This document shows, piece by piece, positions 50,338 to 58,898 of a DNA stretch of 64,000 nt. This DNA is from Streptomyces sp. SS1-1 (GTDB lineage: Bacteria > Actinomycetota > Actinomycetes > Streptomycetales > Streptomycetaceae): contig NZ_WBXN01000004.1 in the NCBI RefSeq assembly GCF_008973465.1, positions 2,666,001 to 2,730,000 on the forward strand. Reading direction: 5' to 3'. Within the stretch, counting starts at the first letter, position 1. Each line of letters begins with the position of its first letter. The translations under genes were made by a program, and so were the position numbers. A model generated the notes under the pieces. That model did not search any database and had not been told where the DNA came from. It was given only the letters and a program-made list of their open reading frames with translations.

Positions 50338-51696
50338 ATGAACACAGCGGACCTTGGGCTGCCGGTGGAAGTCCCCTCGACGGCGCTCTTCACGGACCAG
50401 TACGAGCTGACGATGCTGCAGGCCGCGCTGCGCGCGGGCACCGCCGGGCGGCGCAGCGTGTTCGAGGTCTTCACCCGGCGCCTGCCGCACGGCCGGCGCT
50501 ACGGCGTGGTGGCCGGCACCGGACGCGTCCTGGACGCCGTGGAGAACTTCCGCTTCGACGCGGACGTCCTCGGCTTCCTGCGCGAGCGGGGCGTCGTCGA
50601 CGAGCCGACGCTGCGCTGGCTGGCGGACTACCGCTTCTCCGGGGACGTCTGGGGCTACCCGGAGGGCGAGGTCTACTTCCCGGGCTCGCCGATCCTGCGG
50701 GTGGAGGGCAGCTTCGCCGAGTGCGTGCTGCTGGAGACGGTGATCCTCTCCATCCTCAACCACGACTCGGCGATCGCCGCGGCCGCCTCCCGGATGTCCG
50801 CGGCCGCCGGGGACCGCCCGCTGATCGAGATGGGGGCCCGCCGCACCCACGAGCTGGCCGCGGTGGCCGCCTCCCGCGCCGCCTACATCGGCGGCTTCAC
50901 CTCCACCTCCGACCTGGCCGCCGGCTTCCGGTACGGCATCCCGACCGTCGGCACCAGCGCCCACGCCTTCACGCTGCTGCACGACCACGAGCGGGACGCC
51001 TTCCGGGCGCAGGTGGACTCCATGGGCCGCGGCACCACGCTGCTGGTCGACACCTACGACGTCGCCGAGGCCGTCCGTACGGCCGTGGAGGTCGCCGGAC
51101 CCGAGCTGGGCGCCGTCCGCATCGACTCGGGCGACCTGCTGCTGGTCGCGCACCGGGTCCGCCAGCAGCTGGACGAGCTGGGCGCGACCGGCACGCGGAT
51201 CCTCGTCACCTCGGACCTGGACGAGTACGCCATCGCTTCCCTCGCGGCGGCGCCCGTGGACGCGTACGGCGTCGGCACCCAGCTGGTCACCGGCTCCGGG
51301 CACCCGACGGCCTCCATGGTCTACAAGCTGGTCGCCCGCGCCGAGTCCGCCGACGCCGGGGCGCCGCTGGTGCCGGTGGCGAAGCGGTCGACCGGCGGGA
51401 AGACGTCCGTCGGCGGGCGCAAGTGGGCGGCGCGCCGGCTCGACGCCGACGGGGTCGCGGAGGCCGAGGTGATCGGCACCGGACCGGTGCCCGCCGACCT
51501 CGCCGGCCGGCAGCTGCTGGTCCAGCTCGTCAAGGGCGGGGACGTCGTGGCGCGCGAGCCCCTGGAGGTCGTCCGGGACCGGCACGCGGAGGCCCGCGCC
51601 AACCTGCCGCTGTCCGCGATGCAGCTCTCCCGGGGGGAACCCGTCATTCCGACGGAGTACGTCCACACGCGCCCGGGTAGCCAGTCGGGGGCGTGA
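50338..51696 (+). CDS. pncB: nicotinate phosphoribosyltransferase
   Basis: 452 residues from ATG 50338; a GTACGAT close upstream could be a -10. The class has FTDQYELTMLQAALRAG at the start, RYGVVAGTGRVLDAVENF, the HDSAIAAAASRM helix, EMGARRTHE, GGFTSTSDLAAGFRYG, the IDSGDL phosphoribosyl site and YGVGTQLVTG. It converts nicotinic acid and PRPP with ATP to nicotinate mononucleotide, in the NAD salvage (Preiss-Handler) pathway. Followed 137 bp later by pncA on the same strand, so the pair likely salvages nicotinamide to NAD. Confidence 0.95.
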   Translation: MNTADLGLPVEVPSTALFTDQYELTMLQAALRAGTAGRRSVFEVFTRRLPHGRRYGVVAGTGRVLDAVENFRFDADVLGFLRERGVVDEPTLRWLADYRFSGDVWGYPEGEVYFPGSPILRVEGSFAECVLLETVILSILNHDSAIAAAASRMSAAAGDRPLIEMGARRTHELAAVAASRAAYIGGFTSTSDLAAGFRYGIPTVGTSAHAFTLLHDHERDAFRAQVDSMGRGTTLLVDTYDVAEAVRTAVEVAGPELGAVRIDSGDLLLVAHRVRQQLDELGATGTRILVTSDLDEYAIASLAAAPVDAYGVGTQLVTGSGHPTASMVYKLVARAESADAGAPLVPVAKRSTGGKTSVGGRKWAARRLDADGVAEAEVIGTGPVPADLAGRQLLVQLVKGGDVVAREPLEVVRDRHAEARANLPLSAMQLSRGEPVIPTEYVHTRPGSQSGA

Positions 51697-51833
51697 AACG
51701 GGCGCGCCCGCAGTGCCCGCCCCCTGCCACCTCCCGCACCGCACACGAAGTCTCTAGGCTCGGAGGTTCACGGCCGGGCCCCGCACCGATCCACCGTCCC
51801 GACCTCAGCGTCCATAACCGAAGGACACCGACC

Positions 51834-52424
51834 ATGCGCCGCGCCTTGATCGTCGTAGACGTGCAGAACGACTTCTGCGAGGGAGGCAGCCTCGCGGTGA
51901 CGGGCGGCGCCGACGTGGCCGCCGCCGTCACGGAGCTGATCGGTCAGGCGGCCGGGTCCGGCTACCAGCACGTCGTGGCCACGCGCGACCACCACATCGC
52001 GCCGGGCGGGCACTTCTCCGCCCACCCGGACTTCGTCGACTCGTGGCCGGCGCACTGTGTGGCGGGCACCGAGGGGGTGGGCTTCCACCCGAACTTCGCG
52101 CCCGCGGTGGCCTCCGGCGCGATCGACGCCGTCTTCGACAAGGGGGCGTACGCCGCGGCGTACAGCGGCTTCGAGGGCGCCGACGAGAACGGCGTGCGCC
52201 TCGCGGACTGGCTGCGGGCCCGGGACGTCACCGAGGTGGACGTGGTGGGCATCGCCACCGACCACTGTGTGCGGGCCACCGCGCTGGACGCGGCGCGTGA
52301 GGGCTTCCGTACGCAGGTGCTGCTGGACCTGACCGCCGGCGTGGCCGCGGAGACCACCGAGCGGGCGCTGGAGGAGCTGCGCGAGGCCGGTGTGGAGCTG
52401 ACCGGCAAGCCCGTGGTGGCGTAG
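51834..52424 (+). CDS. pncA: nicotinamidase PncA
   Basis: 196 residues; ATG 51834, AAGGA upstream. Isochorismatase-fold nicotinamidase: IVVDVQNDFCEGG with the catalytic Asp, the HHIAPGGHFSAHP metal-binding region, FDKGAY with the Lys, and GIATDHCVRATALDA with the nucleophilic Cys. It turns nicotinamide into nicotinate for PncB. Pyrazinamide-activating in mycobacteria. Together with the preceding gene it makes the first two steps of NAD salvage. Convergent with the next gene, 13 bp between stops. Confidence 0.95.
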   Translation: MRRALIVVDVQNDFCEGGSLAVTGGADVAAAVTELIGQAAGSGYQHVVATRDHHIAPGGHFSAHPDFVDSWPAHCVAGTEGVGFHPNFAPAVASGAIDAVFDKGAYAAAYSGFEGADENGVRLADWLRARDVTEVDVVGIATDHCVRATALDAAREGFRTQVLLDLTAGVAAETTERALEELREAGVELTGKPVVA

Positions 52425-52437
52425 CCCCAGGCGCCTG

Positions 52438-52797
52438 TCAGGCCGGGGCGGCGGGCCGGCGCATCAGGGCGCGGATCGGGTGCCAGAGCTCCTGGGCCGG
52501 TCCGGGGACGAGGGCGGGCACGGCGGGGACGACGTCCGGGCAGGGGGCCGTGCGCCATATCAGCCCGTCGGGGTGGTGCAGGACCGCCGTGATCTCGTCC
52601 GGGGTCGGCGGGGCGGCATTCCCCCGCAGGTAGACGGCGCGCAGGCCCAGGTTGCGGAGCCTGGTCAGGGCTCGGGCGCGGTTGCGGGCGTGCACCAGGA
52701 CACGGACGCTGCCCGTGCCGTCGGGGGTGGGTCTGGGCAGGTTCAGCGCCACCACCACGCTGCCGGTCGGCAGCTTGCAGAAACCTCCTGCGGCCAT
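52438..52797 (-). CDS. conserved-looking hypothetical protein
   Basis: 119 residues; ATG 52795-52797 with a run of Gs upstream. There is no signal peptide or TM segment. It starts MAAGGFCKLPTGSVVVALNLP, has an Arg-rich middle (VHARNRARALTRLRNLGLRAVYLRG) followed by APPTPDEITAVLHHPDGLIWR, and ends with LWHPIRALMRRPAAPA. I believe it is common in streptomycetes, but the family has no name that I know. It probably binds something basic or nucleic-acid-like, which is a guess from composition only. Confidence 0.65.
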   Translation of the reverse strand: MAAGGFCKLPTGSVVVALNLPRPTPDGTGSVRVLVHARNRARALTRLRNLGLRAVYLRGNAAPPTPDEITAVLHHPDGLIWRTAPCPDVVPAVPALVPGPAQELWHPIRALMRRPAAPA

Positions 52798-52860
52798 GCG
52801 GTCACACCCCCGTGCGAGTCGGTGTCAATAACGGAAGCACAGGGTGCACCTAAACACGAC

Positions 52861-52891
52861 CGGCGGCAACCCCGCCAGGGGGCTGCCGCCG
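52861..52891 (-). terminator. terminator of the M6 protease gene
   Basis: CGGCGGCA (52861-52868) pairs with TGCCGCCG (52884-52891), 29 bp past the protease stop codon. Confidence 0.65.
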
Positions 52892-52919
52892 ATCATGCTC
52901 TGACCTGCAGTTCTACCGC

Positions 52920-55265
52920 TTACTTCGCCGCACGGCCCACTTCGATCTCGATCGTGGAGCCGTCCTTGGCCTCCTTGACGATCTTGATCTTGGTGTTGGT
53001 GTCAGTGATCTTGACACCGGCGGAGGGGTTCGACGCGTCGTAGTAGGTGTTGGTGCGGTCGTTGAAGACCGACACACCCGGACGCGACGGGATCTTCACG
53101 GCGACGTCCGCGTTGTGCAGCGTCATGCCGTCCGTGCGGAAGGTGCTGAACGGGGAGTCGTAGGCCTGGATGCGGTTGCGCATCAGCGTGCCGTTCTTCC
53201 ACTTCAGCTGGGTCGGGTGCGAGTCGATCGGCAGGATCAGACCGGCACCCGGGTGCTGGCTGGTGTTGTTGTCCAGCTGCGAGGTGTCCCACTTCCAGAT
53301 GAGCAGACCGTTCTGGTAGGCGTAGTGCTCCACCCAGTCCGGACGGGTCGTCGTGAAGCCGAAGTTGTACGGGCCCGTCTTCAGCGTCTTGTCGTACGAC
53401 ACGTACTGGCGGTTCTCGGCGATGTAGTACTGGGCGTAGTCGTCCGTGATGGACGCGCCGATGCGCGAGAAGCCCTTCTTCGTCCAGGCGTCGTCGGCGG
53501 TCTCGGCGTCGTCCGAGAACACGGCCGAACCGTCGGCGGTCACCGCGATGTTGTCGGCGGTGAAGCCCTTCTGGGCCACGCCGCCGTCCGTCTGGTAGCG
53601 GAAGCGCAGGTCGACCTTCTTGCCCGCGTAGGCGTCGAGCGGGAAGACCAGCTTCTTCCAGGCGCCGGAGGTGCCGTCGATCGCCGGCTTGCCGCTGGCG
53701 TCCTTGCCGAGGGCGGTGCCGTCGGCGGTGCCCTCCAGAGCGGTCCAGTTGGCGCCGCCGTCGGTGGACACCTCGGTGTAGAGGTAGTCGTAACCGGCCT
53801 CGATGTCCCACCAGCCGTCGAGCGTCAGGGACGCGGCCGACTTGCCGGTCAGGTCGACCGAACGGGTCAGCGTGTTGGAGAGGCTGTCACCGCTGCCGCT
53901 CCACCACTGGTTCTCGCCCTGCGCCGGCTGGACGATCTCGGTGGTGACCTTCTTCTTGGGCAGCTCGACCACGAGGGCCTGCTTGTGCTTGGTGTTGTAC
54001 TCGGCGACACCCAGCTTGTGCCACGAGCTCGTGGCGGCCTTGGCCGTGTCGTACTTCAGCCAGCCCAGCTGCAGCTTGTCCCAGGCGGTCATGTCGCCGG
54101 GGAGGTCGCCGATCTCCTTCTTGCCGGTGCCCAGCCAGGAACCGGAGGACATCAGCGTCCAGAACCCGGTGGAGTTCTCGCCGCCCTGCGTGTCGTAGAG
54201 GTCCGGCAGACCGAGGTCGTGGCCGTACTCGTGCGCGTAGACGCCGAGGCCGCCGTTCTCCGGCTGCACGGTGTAGTCGCCGACCCAGATCCCGGTGTTG
54301 CCGATCTGCGCGCCGCCCAGCTTGTTCTGCGCGGGGCCGGTGGCACCGGCGTCCGTGCCGAACGCGTACCAGCGGTGCGCCCAGATGGCGTCCGTGCCCT
54401 GGACGCCGCCACCGGCGGACTCGTCCTCACCGGCGTGGACGATCTGGAAGTGGTCGATGTAGCCGTCCGGCTCGTTGAAGTCGCCGTCGCCGTCGAAGTC
54501 GTAGCGGTCCCACTGGTCGAACTGGGCGACGTCGGCCTTGATCTGCGCGTCGGTGCGGCCGGCCGCCTTCTGCTGCGCGACCCAGGAGTTCAGGCCGTCG
54601 CTGACGATGTTCCAGACGCTGGAGCAGTTCGAGGAGCCGCAGGCGTTGTTGCCGTAACGGGCCTCGTTGTAGGGGACCTTGACCCAGTCCGAGACCTCGC
54701 CGTCGACCGAGTAGCGGCCCGAGGACTGCTTCTCGTAGTACTTCTTGACCGACTCGGTGTTCTTGCCGGTGCCGAAGTACATGTCCTGGAAGTGCTGGCG
54801 GTTGTAGTCCGCCTTCCAGGCCGTCGAGTTGTCCTTCTTCGGGTCCGGCTTGGCTATCTGGTTGTGCAGCGGGCCGGGCGTGCCGCCGAACTGGCTGATC
54901 TGGTCACCGAACTCGACCAGGATCGTGAAGATCTTGTCGGTCTTCTCGCGGCCCAGCTCGACGTACTTGCTGTCGCCCTTCTTGCTCTTGAGCTCGACGA
55001 CCTGCGAGCCGCCGCGGTTCTTCACCTTGGTCTTGCCCGAGATGACCTGGTTGAGCGCTTCCTGCCGCTGCGCCTCCACGGTCTTGCTCAGGGGGCCTTC
55101 GAGGTCGTGGTCGGCGTGCTGCCGGTCCGCCGGATCACGGCGGTCCACGGAGGCCGGTGCGCCTTCGTCGGCCTGAGCCACCGCGAAGGTCGAGAACGTC
55201 GCCGTGGCTGTCGCGAGCGCGACGGCGGTCGCCGCCATGCGGAACGTCCAGGGTCTACTGGTCAC
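52920..55265 (-). CDS. immune inhibitor A-type M6 metalloprotease
   Basis: 781 residues from GTG 55263-55265 with GGGGGAGG. Signal peptide (about 1-32), propeptide region, then an M6 peptidase domain with the zinc motif HEYGHDLGLPD and downstream metal-ligand region LPDLYDTQGG. C-terminal beta domains (about 470-600 carbohydrate-like, VDLTGKSAASLTLDGWWDIEAGYDYLYTEVS) and a PKD/jelly-roll-like end follow. Secreted metalloendopeptidase of the immune inhibitor A family, degrading extracellular proteins. The 389-bp upstream region is AT-rich, with near-palindromes, and likely drives growth-phase control. Confidence 0.92.
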   Translation of the reverse strand: MTSRPWTFRMAATAVALATATATFSTFAVAQADEGAPASVDRRDPADRQHADHDLEGPLSKTVEAQRQEALNQVISGKTKVKNRGGSQVVELKSKKGDSKYVELGREKTDKIFTILVEFGDQISQFGGTPGPLHNQIAKPDPKKDNSTAWKADYNRQHFQDMYFGTGKNTESVKKYYEKQSSGRYSVDGEVSDWVKVPYNEARYGNNACGSSNCSSVWNIVSDGLNSWVAQQKAAGRTDAQIKADVAQFDQWDRYDFDGDGDFNEPDGYIDHFQIVHAGEDESAGGGVQGTDAIWAHRWYAFGTDAGATGPAQNKLGGAQIGNTGIWVGDYTVQPENGGLGVYAHEYGHDLGLPDLYDTQGGENSTGFWTLMSSGSWLGTGKKEIGDLPGDMTAWDKLQLGWLKYDTAKAATSSWHKLGVAEYNTKHKQALVVELPKKKVTTEIVQPAQGENQWWSGSGDSLSNTLTRSVDLTGKSAASLTLDGWWDIEAGYDYLYTEVSTDGGANWTALEGTADGTALGKDASGKPAIDGTSGAWKKLVFPLDAYAGKKVDLRFRYQTDGGVAQKGFTADNIAVTADGSAVFSDDAETADDAWTKKGFSRIGASITDDYAQYYIAENRQYVSYDKTLKTGPYNFGFTTTRPDWVEHYAYQNGLLIWKWDTSQLDNNTSQHPGAGLILPIDSHPTQLKWKNGTLMRNRIQAYDSPFSTFRTDGMTLHNADVAVKIPSRPGVSVFNDRTNTYYDASNPSAGVKITDTNTKIKIVKEAKDGSTIEIEVGRAAK

Positions 55266-55654
55266 TTGAGATCCTCCCCCGCGTTCGGGCGCACGGAAGG
55301 AGGGTCCTGGTCAACATAGGATCCGCGCGCACGTGATCAACGCGTGTAGTCAAGTGACGTCATTTGACTAGAGGTTAAGCAGAAAAAACAGACCTTGACT
55401 TGGACAGGTCAAGTGCACTATGCGGAGTCGCTGTCCACTTACCGAACGGCGGCCGGAGGGCGGGCGCGCACCGCCGTCCACCTGGTGGACGTCATGAATC
55501 CGTGCGCCCCCCGTGCACCGGCACTGTTGGTCAGGTCACGCTTACCGAACGTTCCTCTCGGGCATGGACGCCGATAGAGTCGGATGGCGGAACGCCCGGA
55601 CGTCGGCGCAAAGCCAGGCCGAATCCCCCGTGCACCCCCGATTCCGAGGACACG
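55266..55654. other. 389-bp AT-rich intergenic region, promoter of the M6 protease
   Basis: No gene. It includes an 18-bp near-palindrome TCAAGTGACGTCATTTGA (55350-55367), an inverted repeat CTTGAC (55394-55399)/GTCAAG (55408-55413), an A-run (55382-55388) and lower GC than its surroundings, all upstream of the protease start. The rightward part near 55560-55654 presumably carries the promoter of the small membrane protein. Confidence 0.5.
55350..55367. promoter_or_regulatory. near-palindromic operator candidate upstream of the M6 protease
   Basis: TCAAGTGACGTCATTTGA matches its own complement in 16 of 18 positions (one mismatched pair). It contains TGACGTCA, a well-known dimer-type core. 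No regulator is encoded nearby. Confidence 0.5.
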
Positions 55655-55912
55655 ATGACCATGCCTCGTCCGACTGCCGCACAGCTCGCCTACGGCTCGT
55701 GCACCGTGGTCTTCTCGACGCTCGCCATGCTGCTGCTGTCACAGACCAGTTCGGGCGCCGGGATCGCGGTCGTCGCCTTCGCCGCGATGCTGCTCGGACT
55801 CCTGGTCGCCATGACGGTGCCCGTGCCGCGCGGGTCCCGTGTGGTGACGGTGGGCCGCTCCGCCGCGGCGGAGCGCGAGAAGACCGAGGAGCCCGCCCTC
55901 AGCAAGTCCTGA
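55655..55912 (+). CDS. small two-TM membrane protein
   Basis: 85 residues; ATG 55655, GAGGA upstream. Two hydrophobic segments (about 9-30 and 36-56), a short loop, and a basic/acidic tail (RGSRVVTVGRSAAAEREKTEEPALSKS). No recognisable family. It ends 7 bp from the convergent RDD gene. Possibly a small integral membrane protein involved in envelope function; nothing else can be said. Confidence 0.6.
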   Translation: MTMPRPTAAQLAYGSCTVVFSTLAMLLLSQTSSGAGIAVVAFAAMLLGLLVAMTVPVPRGSRVVTVGRSAAAEREKTEEPALSKS

Positions 55913-55919
55913 CCCGCCC

Positions 55920-56651
55920 TCACGCGTCCGTGCTGACGACCACGGTCTTCGCCGCCTTGTCGTGCAGGCCCTGCTTGTAGGGCCGGTCGAAGAAGCTCCA
56001 GCCGCCGGCGATCGCGGTCCAGATGCAGGCGCAGCAGAAGGCGAACGGGATCCACAGCACCAGCGAGCGGATCAGCGTGGTCTGCACCGAGGGCGTGGCC
56101 CCGTTGTCGAGGTTGGCGACCCGCAGGTGCAGCAGCTTCTTGCCGAGCGTCTGACCGGTCCGGGAGATCATGACCGTGTCGTAGCCGACGAAGAGCACGG
56201 CGGCGATCACCGACTGCGCGAAGGACTTGCCGTACTGCACCTTGTCGGTGTCCACGTCGAGTTCGGTGACCCCGAACCCCAGGGTGAGCAGCCAGACGAC
56301 GACCGCCACCAGGATCAGGTCGATGAGCCGGGCCAGCGTGCGCCTGCCGCTGTCGGCGAGCGGCGGCATCCCGGCCAGCGGGTCGGCGGGCCCGCCGCCG
56401 TACGGGTCGCCGCCGTAGGGACCACCGCCGTACGGGCCACCGCCGTAGGGGCCACCGCCGCCGGGCGGGGGCGGGGGTGGCTGTCCGCCGTAGGGGCCGC
56501 CCTCACCGCCGGGCGGAGGCGGGGGCTGCCCGCCCTGGGGCGGCTGGTCGCCGTACGGCCCGTCCGGGCCGCCGCCGGGCGGGGGCTGCTTCCGGAACGG
56601 GTCGTCGTCCGGGGGCTGCTGACCGGGGCCGGGAGGCGGTTCGCTGCTCAT
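55920..56651 (-). CDS. RDD family membrane protein with PYGG-repeat head
   Basis: 243 residues; ATG 56649-56651. The first 95 residues are Pro/Gly-rich with four PYGG-type repeats (GPYGGGPYGGGPYGGDPYGG), coded by 15-bp DNA repeats. The RDD domain (about 105-235) has RRTLARLIDLILVAVVVWLL, SRTGQTLGKKLLHLRVANL and IPFAFCCACIW, three TM helices. RDD proteins may act as Na+/H+ antiporters or in other transport. A second RDD gene lies next to it on the same strand. Confidence 0.87.
   Translation of the reverse strand: MSSEPPPGPGQQPPDDDPFRKQPPPGGGPDGPYGDQPPQGGQPPPPPGGEGGPYGGQPPPPPPGGGGPYGGGPYGGGPYGGDPYGGGPADPLAGMPPLADSGRRTLARLIDLILVAVVVWLLTLGFGVTELDVDTDKVQYGKSFAQSVIAAVLFVGYDTVMISRTGQTLGKKLLHLRVANLDNGATPSVQTTLIRSLVLWIPFAFCCACIWTAIAGGWSFFDRPYKQGLHDKAAKTVVVSTDA
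56395..56460 (-). repeat. 15-bp tandem repeat coding for PYGGG/PYGGD units
   Basis: Four near-identical 15-bp units (CCGCCGTACGGGCCA and variants on the plus strand) plus a partial copy encode the repeated Pro-Tyr-Gly-Gly-Gly motif in the RDD protein head. Confidence 0.85.
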
Positions 56652-56740
56652 GGCCCGAGTCGACCGCGAACCGCACCGCCGCGCATCCGGCGCGGGGCCG
56701 TCCGGAGTACCGGATCATCCGGGCCGGACGGCGGACCCGC

Positions 56741-58204
56741 TCATCCGGCGACGAACGTACGCGCCGCCTTGTCGTGCAGGCACTGGTGCCAGGGCCGGTC
56801 GAACAGGCACCACAGCACACCGATCACCCCGACGACGAGCACGCCCGGCACGCTGTACACCAGCCAGCGGCGCACCGCCGCGCCGTACTCCGGCGGCTCG
56901 TGCGCCTCGATGTCGCGCACCTCCAGGCCGAACAGTCTCTTGCCCAGCGTGCGGCCCCACCTGGCGGTCGGCACGGCCTCGTAGAGCCCGCCGGCGATCA
57001 GCAGGACGGCCAGGATGACGCCCAGGTAGACCGACGTGGTGCCGTCCAGCAGCCAGACGGTGACGGTCCGTCCGGAGAGCTTGGCCGCCTCGATCTTCTC
57101 GTCGACGTGGTCGAGCGCCTTGGAGCCGAGCGGGACGGCCGCGACCGCCGTGACGGCGCCGAGCACCACGGTGTCCACCAGCCGGGCCGCGAGCCGCTTG
57201 CCGAGGCCGGCGGGCCGGGCGGCGGCCTGCCGCAGGGCGGCCGCCGCGAACGGGTCCTCGCGGACGGGCTTCCACGGGGCGACCGGGGGCCGGCCCTCGG
57301 CGGCCGGCGGCCGGACGTCGGCGGCCGGGTCCGCGAGCCGGTGGACCTGCTGCGCCCAGGACGACTGGCCGCCGCCGGGACCCGGCGCGATCGGAGCCCC
57401 GGACGCGGCGGGGGCGGCGGGGGCGGCGGGGGCGGCGGGCGCGGGCTGCGGTCCGCCGGACTGCTGCGGGATGCCCGGGCCGGCCTGCTGGGGGCCGGAG
57501 GGGGGCGTCGGGGCGGGCTGGGCGGCGGGCGGGGCCGTGGGGGTCCCCTGGGCCGGCGAGGGGGCCGGAGAAGGCGACGCGGCGGCCTTGCCGGCGCTGA
57601 AGCCGGGGCCCTGCGGGGCGTTCGCGGCCGTGCCCGGCGCGGCGGCGGGCGGGTCCTGCCGACCGGCGCGCGGGTTCACCGCGCGGATGGCCATCGTGCC
57701 GGGGTCGGGGGCGGCGGCGGACCGCGCTCCCCCGCCGTCCGTCACGGGCCGGCGCATCAGGAAGGTGTCGGGCGCGGCCCCGCCGGCGGACTCCGCCTCC
57801 GGCTCGGCGGGCGCCGGGACGCGCGGGTCGGCGCCCTCCTGCTGGGCGCCCCAGGAGACCCGGCGGTCCTGGTCGCCGCCGAACCCGGTCTGCCGGGAGC
57901 GGTCGGCGCCCCAGGCGGAGGCGGGTTCGGGGCGGCTGCCGTGCTGGGCCTCACCGGGGGCGGGCCGGGCGACCGGGTCCTCGTCGAAGAAGTGCGGGCC
58001 GGTCTCCTCGACCGGGGCGGGCGCGTCGGCCGGCCGGGCGCCCGGCGGCGGGGCGAGCGGCTCGCCGTCGGTCGGGGCGGGACGGCTGGTACCCGGCACC
58101 CAGGAGGCGCCGTTCCAGTACCGGACATATCCAGGAATGGACGGGTCCGGGTAATACCCTTCGCGGGGCCGGTCGTCACCGGGGGCCGGGGTTGGGGCGC
58201 TCAT
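56741..58204 (-). CDS. DUF2510-RDD membrane protein
   Basis: 487 residues; ATG 58202-58204. The N-terminus has a DUF2510-like element (REGYYPDPSIPGYVRYWNGASWVPGT), then a 270-residue Pro/Ala/Gln-rich low-complexity linker, and a C-terminal RDD domain (about 335-485: GLGKRLAARLVDTVVLGAVTAVAAV, RWGRTLGKRLFGLEVRDIE). It encodes a membrane protein with a large disordered cytoplasmic head. It is upstream of the smaller RDD gene (90 bp), and both probably belong to one unit. Function unknown. Confidence 0.86.
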   Translation of the reverse strand: MSAPTPAPGDDRPREGYYPDPSIPGYVRYWNGASWVPGTSRPAPTDGEPLAPPPGARPADAPAPVEETGPHFFDEDPVARPAPGEAQHGSRPEPASAWGADRSRQTGFGGDQDRRVSWGAQQEGADPRVPAPAEPEAESAGGAAPDTFLMRRPVTDGGGARSAAAPDPGTMAIRAVNPRAGRQDPPAAAPGTAANAPQGPGFSAGKAAASPSPAPSPAQGTPTAPPAAQPAPTPPSGPQQAGPGIPQQSGGPQPAPAAPAAPAAPAASGAPIAPGPGGGQSSWAQQVHRLADPAADVRPPAAEGRPPVAPWKPVREDPFAAAALRQAAARPAGLGKRLAARLVDTVVLGAVTAVAAVPLGSKALDHVDEKIEAAKLSGRTVTVWLLDGTTSVYLGVILAVLLIAGGLYEAVPTARWGRTLGKRLFGLEVRDIEAHEPPEYGAAVRRWLVYSVPGVLVVGVIGVLWCLFDRPWHQCLHDKAARTFVAG

Positions 58205-58465
58205 GTCCGTCGTCCGGTATCTGCTCGTGGGTCACTACGGGGGCTCCACATCTATCAGACGGACGCACCCGCCACCGCCGGTCCCACAGGTCCCGCCCCT
58301 TTCCGGGCAACCTCGTGCACGTACGTCACAGGTACGAAAGCCCGGCGGGGGGCCGGGCCGGAAAAAAGTCCGCCCGAGTCGCGTAATGCCGCGCGGGGCC
58401 GCCCCTCTCCACTCGTACGGGCCCACCCGGGGAACCCGTACGTGTCACGAGAGAGGAACCCTGCC
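58205..58465. other. 261-bp spacer between divergent RDD and ssgG genes
   Basis: No gene is visible. It should contain promoters in both directions, and the GAGAGGAA ribosome site for the ssgG-like gene. No repeat or operator stands out. Confidence 0.4.
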
Positions 58466-58879
58466 ATGTCCCACACCGTCGTCGAGCGCGAACTGGAGCT
58501 GCGGCTCATCCTGTCGCCCGAGCGCAGCGTCCCCGTCCCGGCCCGGCTGGGCTACCACAGCGACGACCCGTACGCCGTCCACGTCACCTTCCACATCACC
58601 TCCGCGCAGCCCGTGCACTGGACGTTCTCCCGCGACCTGCTGATCGAGGGGGTGTTCCGGCCGTGCGGGCACGGGGACGTGCGGGTGTGGCCGACGAAGT
58701 CGGAGGGGCGGGCCGTGGTGCTGATGGCGCTGAGCTCGCCCGACGGGGACGCCCTGCTGGAGGCGCCCGCCGCGCAGGTGTCGGCGTGGCTGGAGCGGAC
58801 GCTGCGGGCGGTGCCGCCCGGCACCGAGGCGGGGCAGCTCGGGATCGACGACGCGCTCGACGAGCTGCTCGCCCGGTGA
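58466..58879 (+). CDS. ssgG: SsgA-like sporulation protein (SsgG-type)
   Basis: 137 residues; ATG 58466 after GAGAGGAA. The SsgA-like protein (SALP) fold: ELELRLILSPERSVPVPARLGYHSDDPYAVHVTFHI, VHWTFSRDLLIEGVFRPCGHGDVRVWPT and the helical C-terminus. SALPs exist only in morphologically complex actinomycetes and guide septum placement and wall growth in sporulation. Between the RDD genes and a GlcD-type oxidase, the position I remember for ssgG in S. coelicolor; the exact letter is therefore less certain than the family. Confidence 0.85.
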   Translation: MSHTVVERELELRLILSPERSVPVPARLGYHSDDPYAVHVTFHITSAQPVHWTFSRDLLIEGVFRPCGHGDVRVWPTKSEGRAVVLMALSSPDGDALLEAPAAQVSAWLERTLRAVPPGTEAGQLGIDDALDELLAR

Positions 58880-58898
58880 CGGGCGCCCGGAGGACGGG

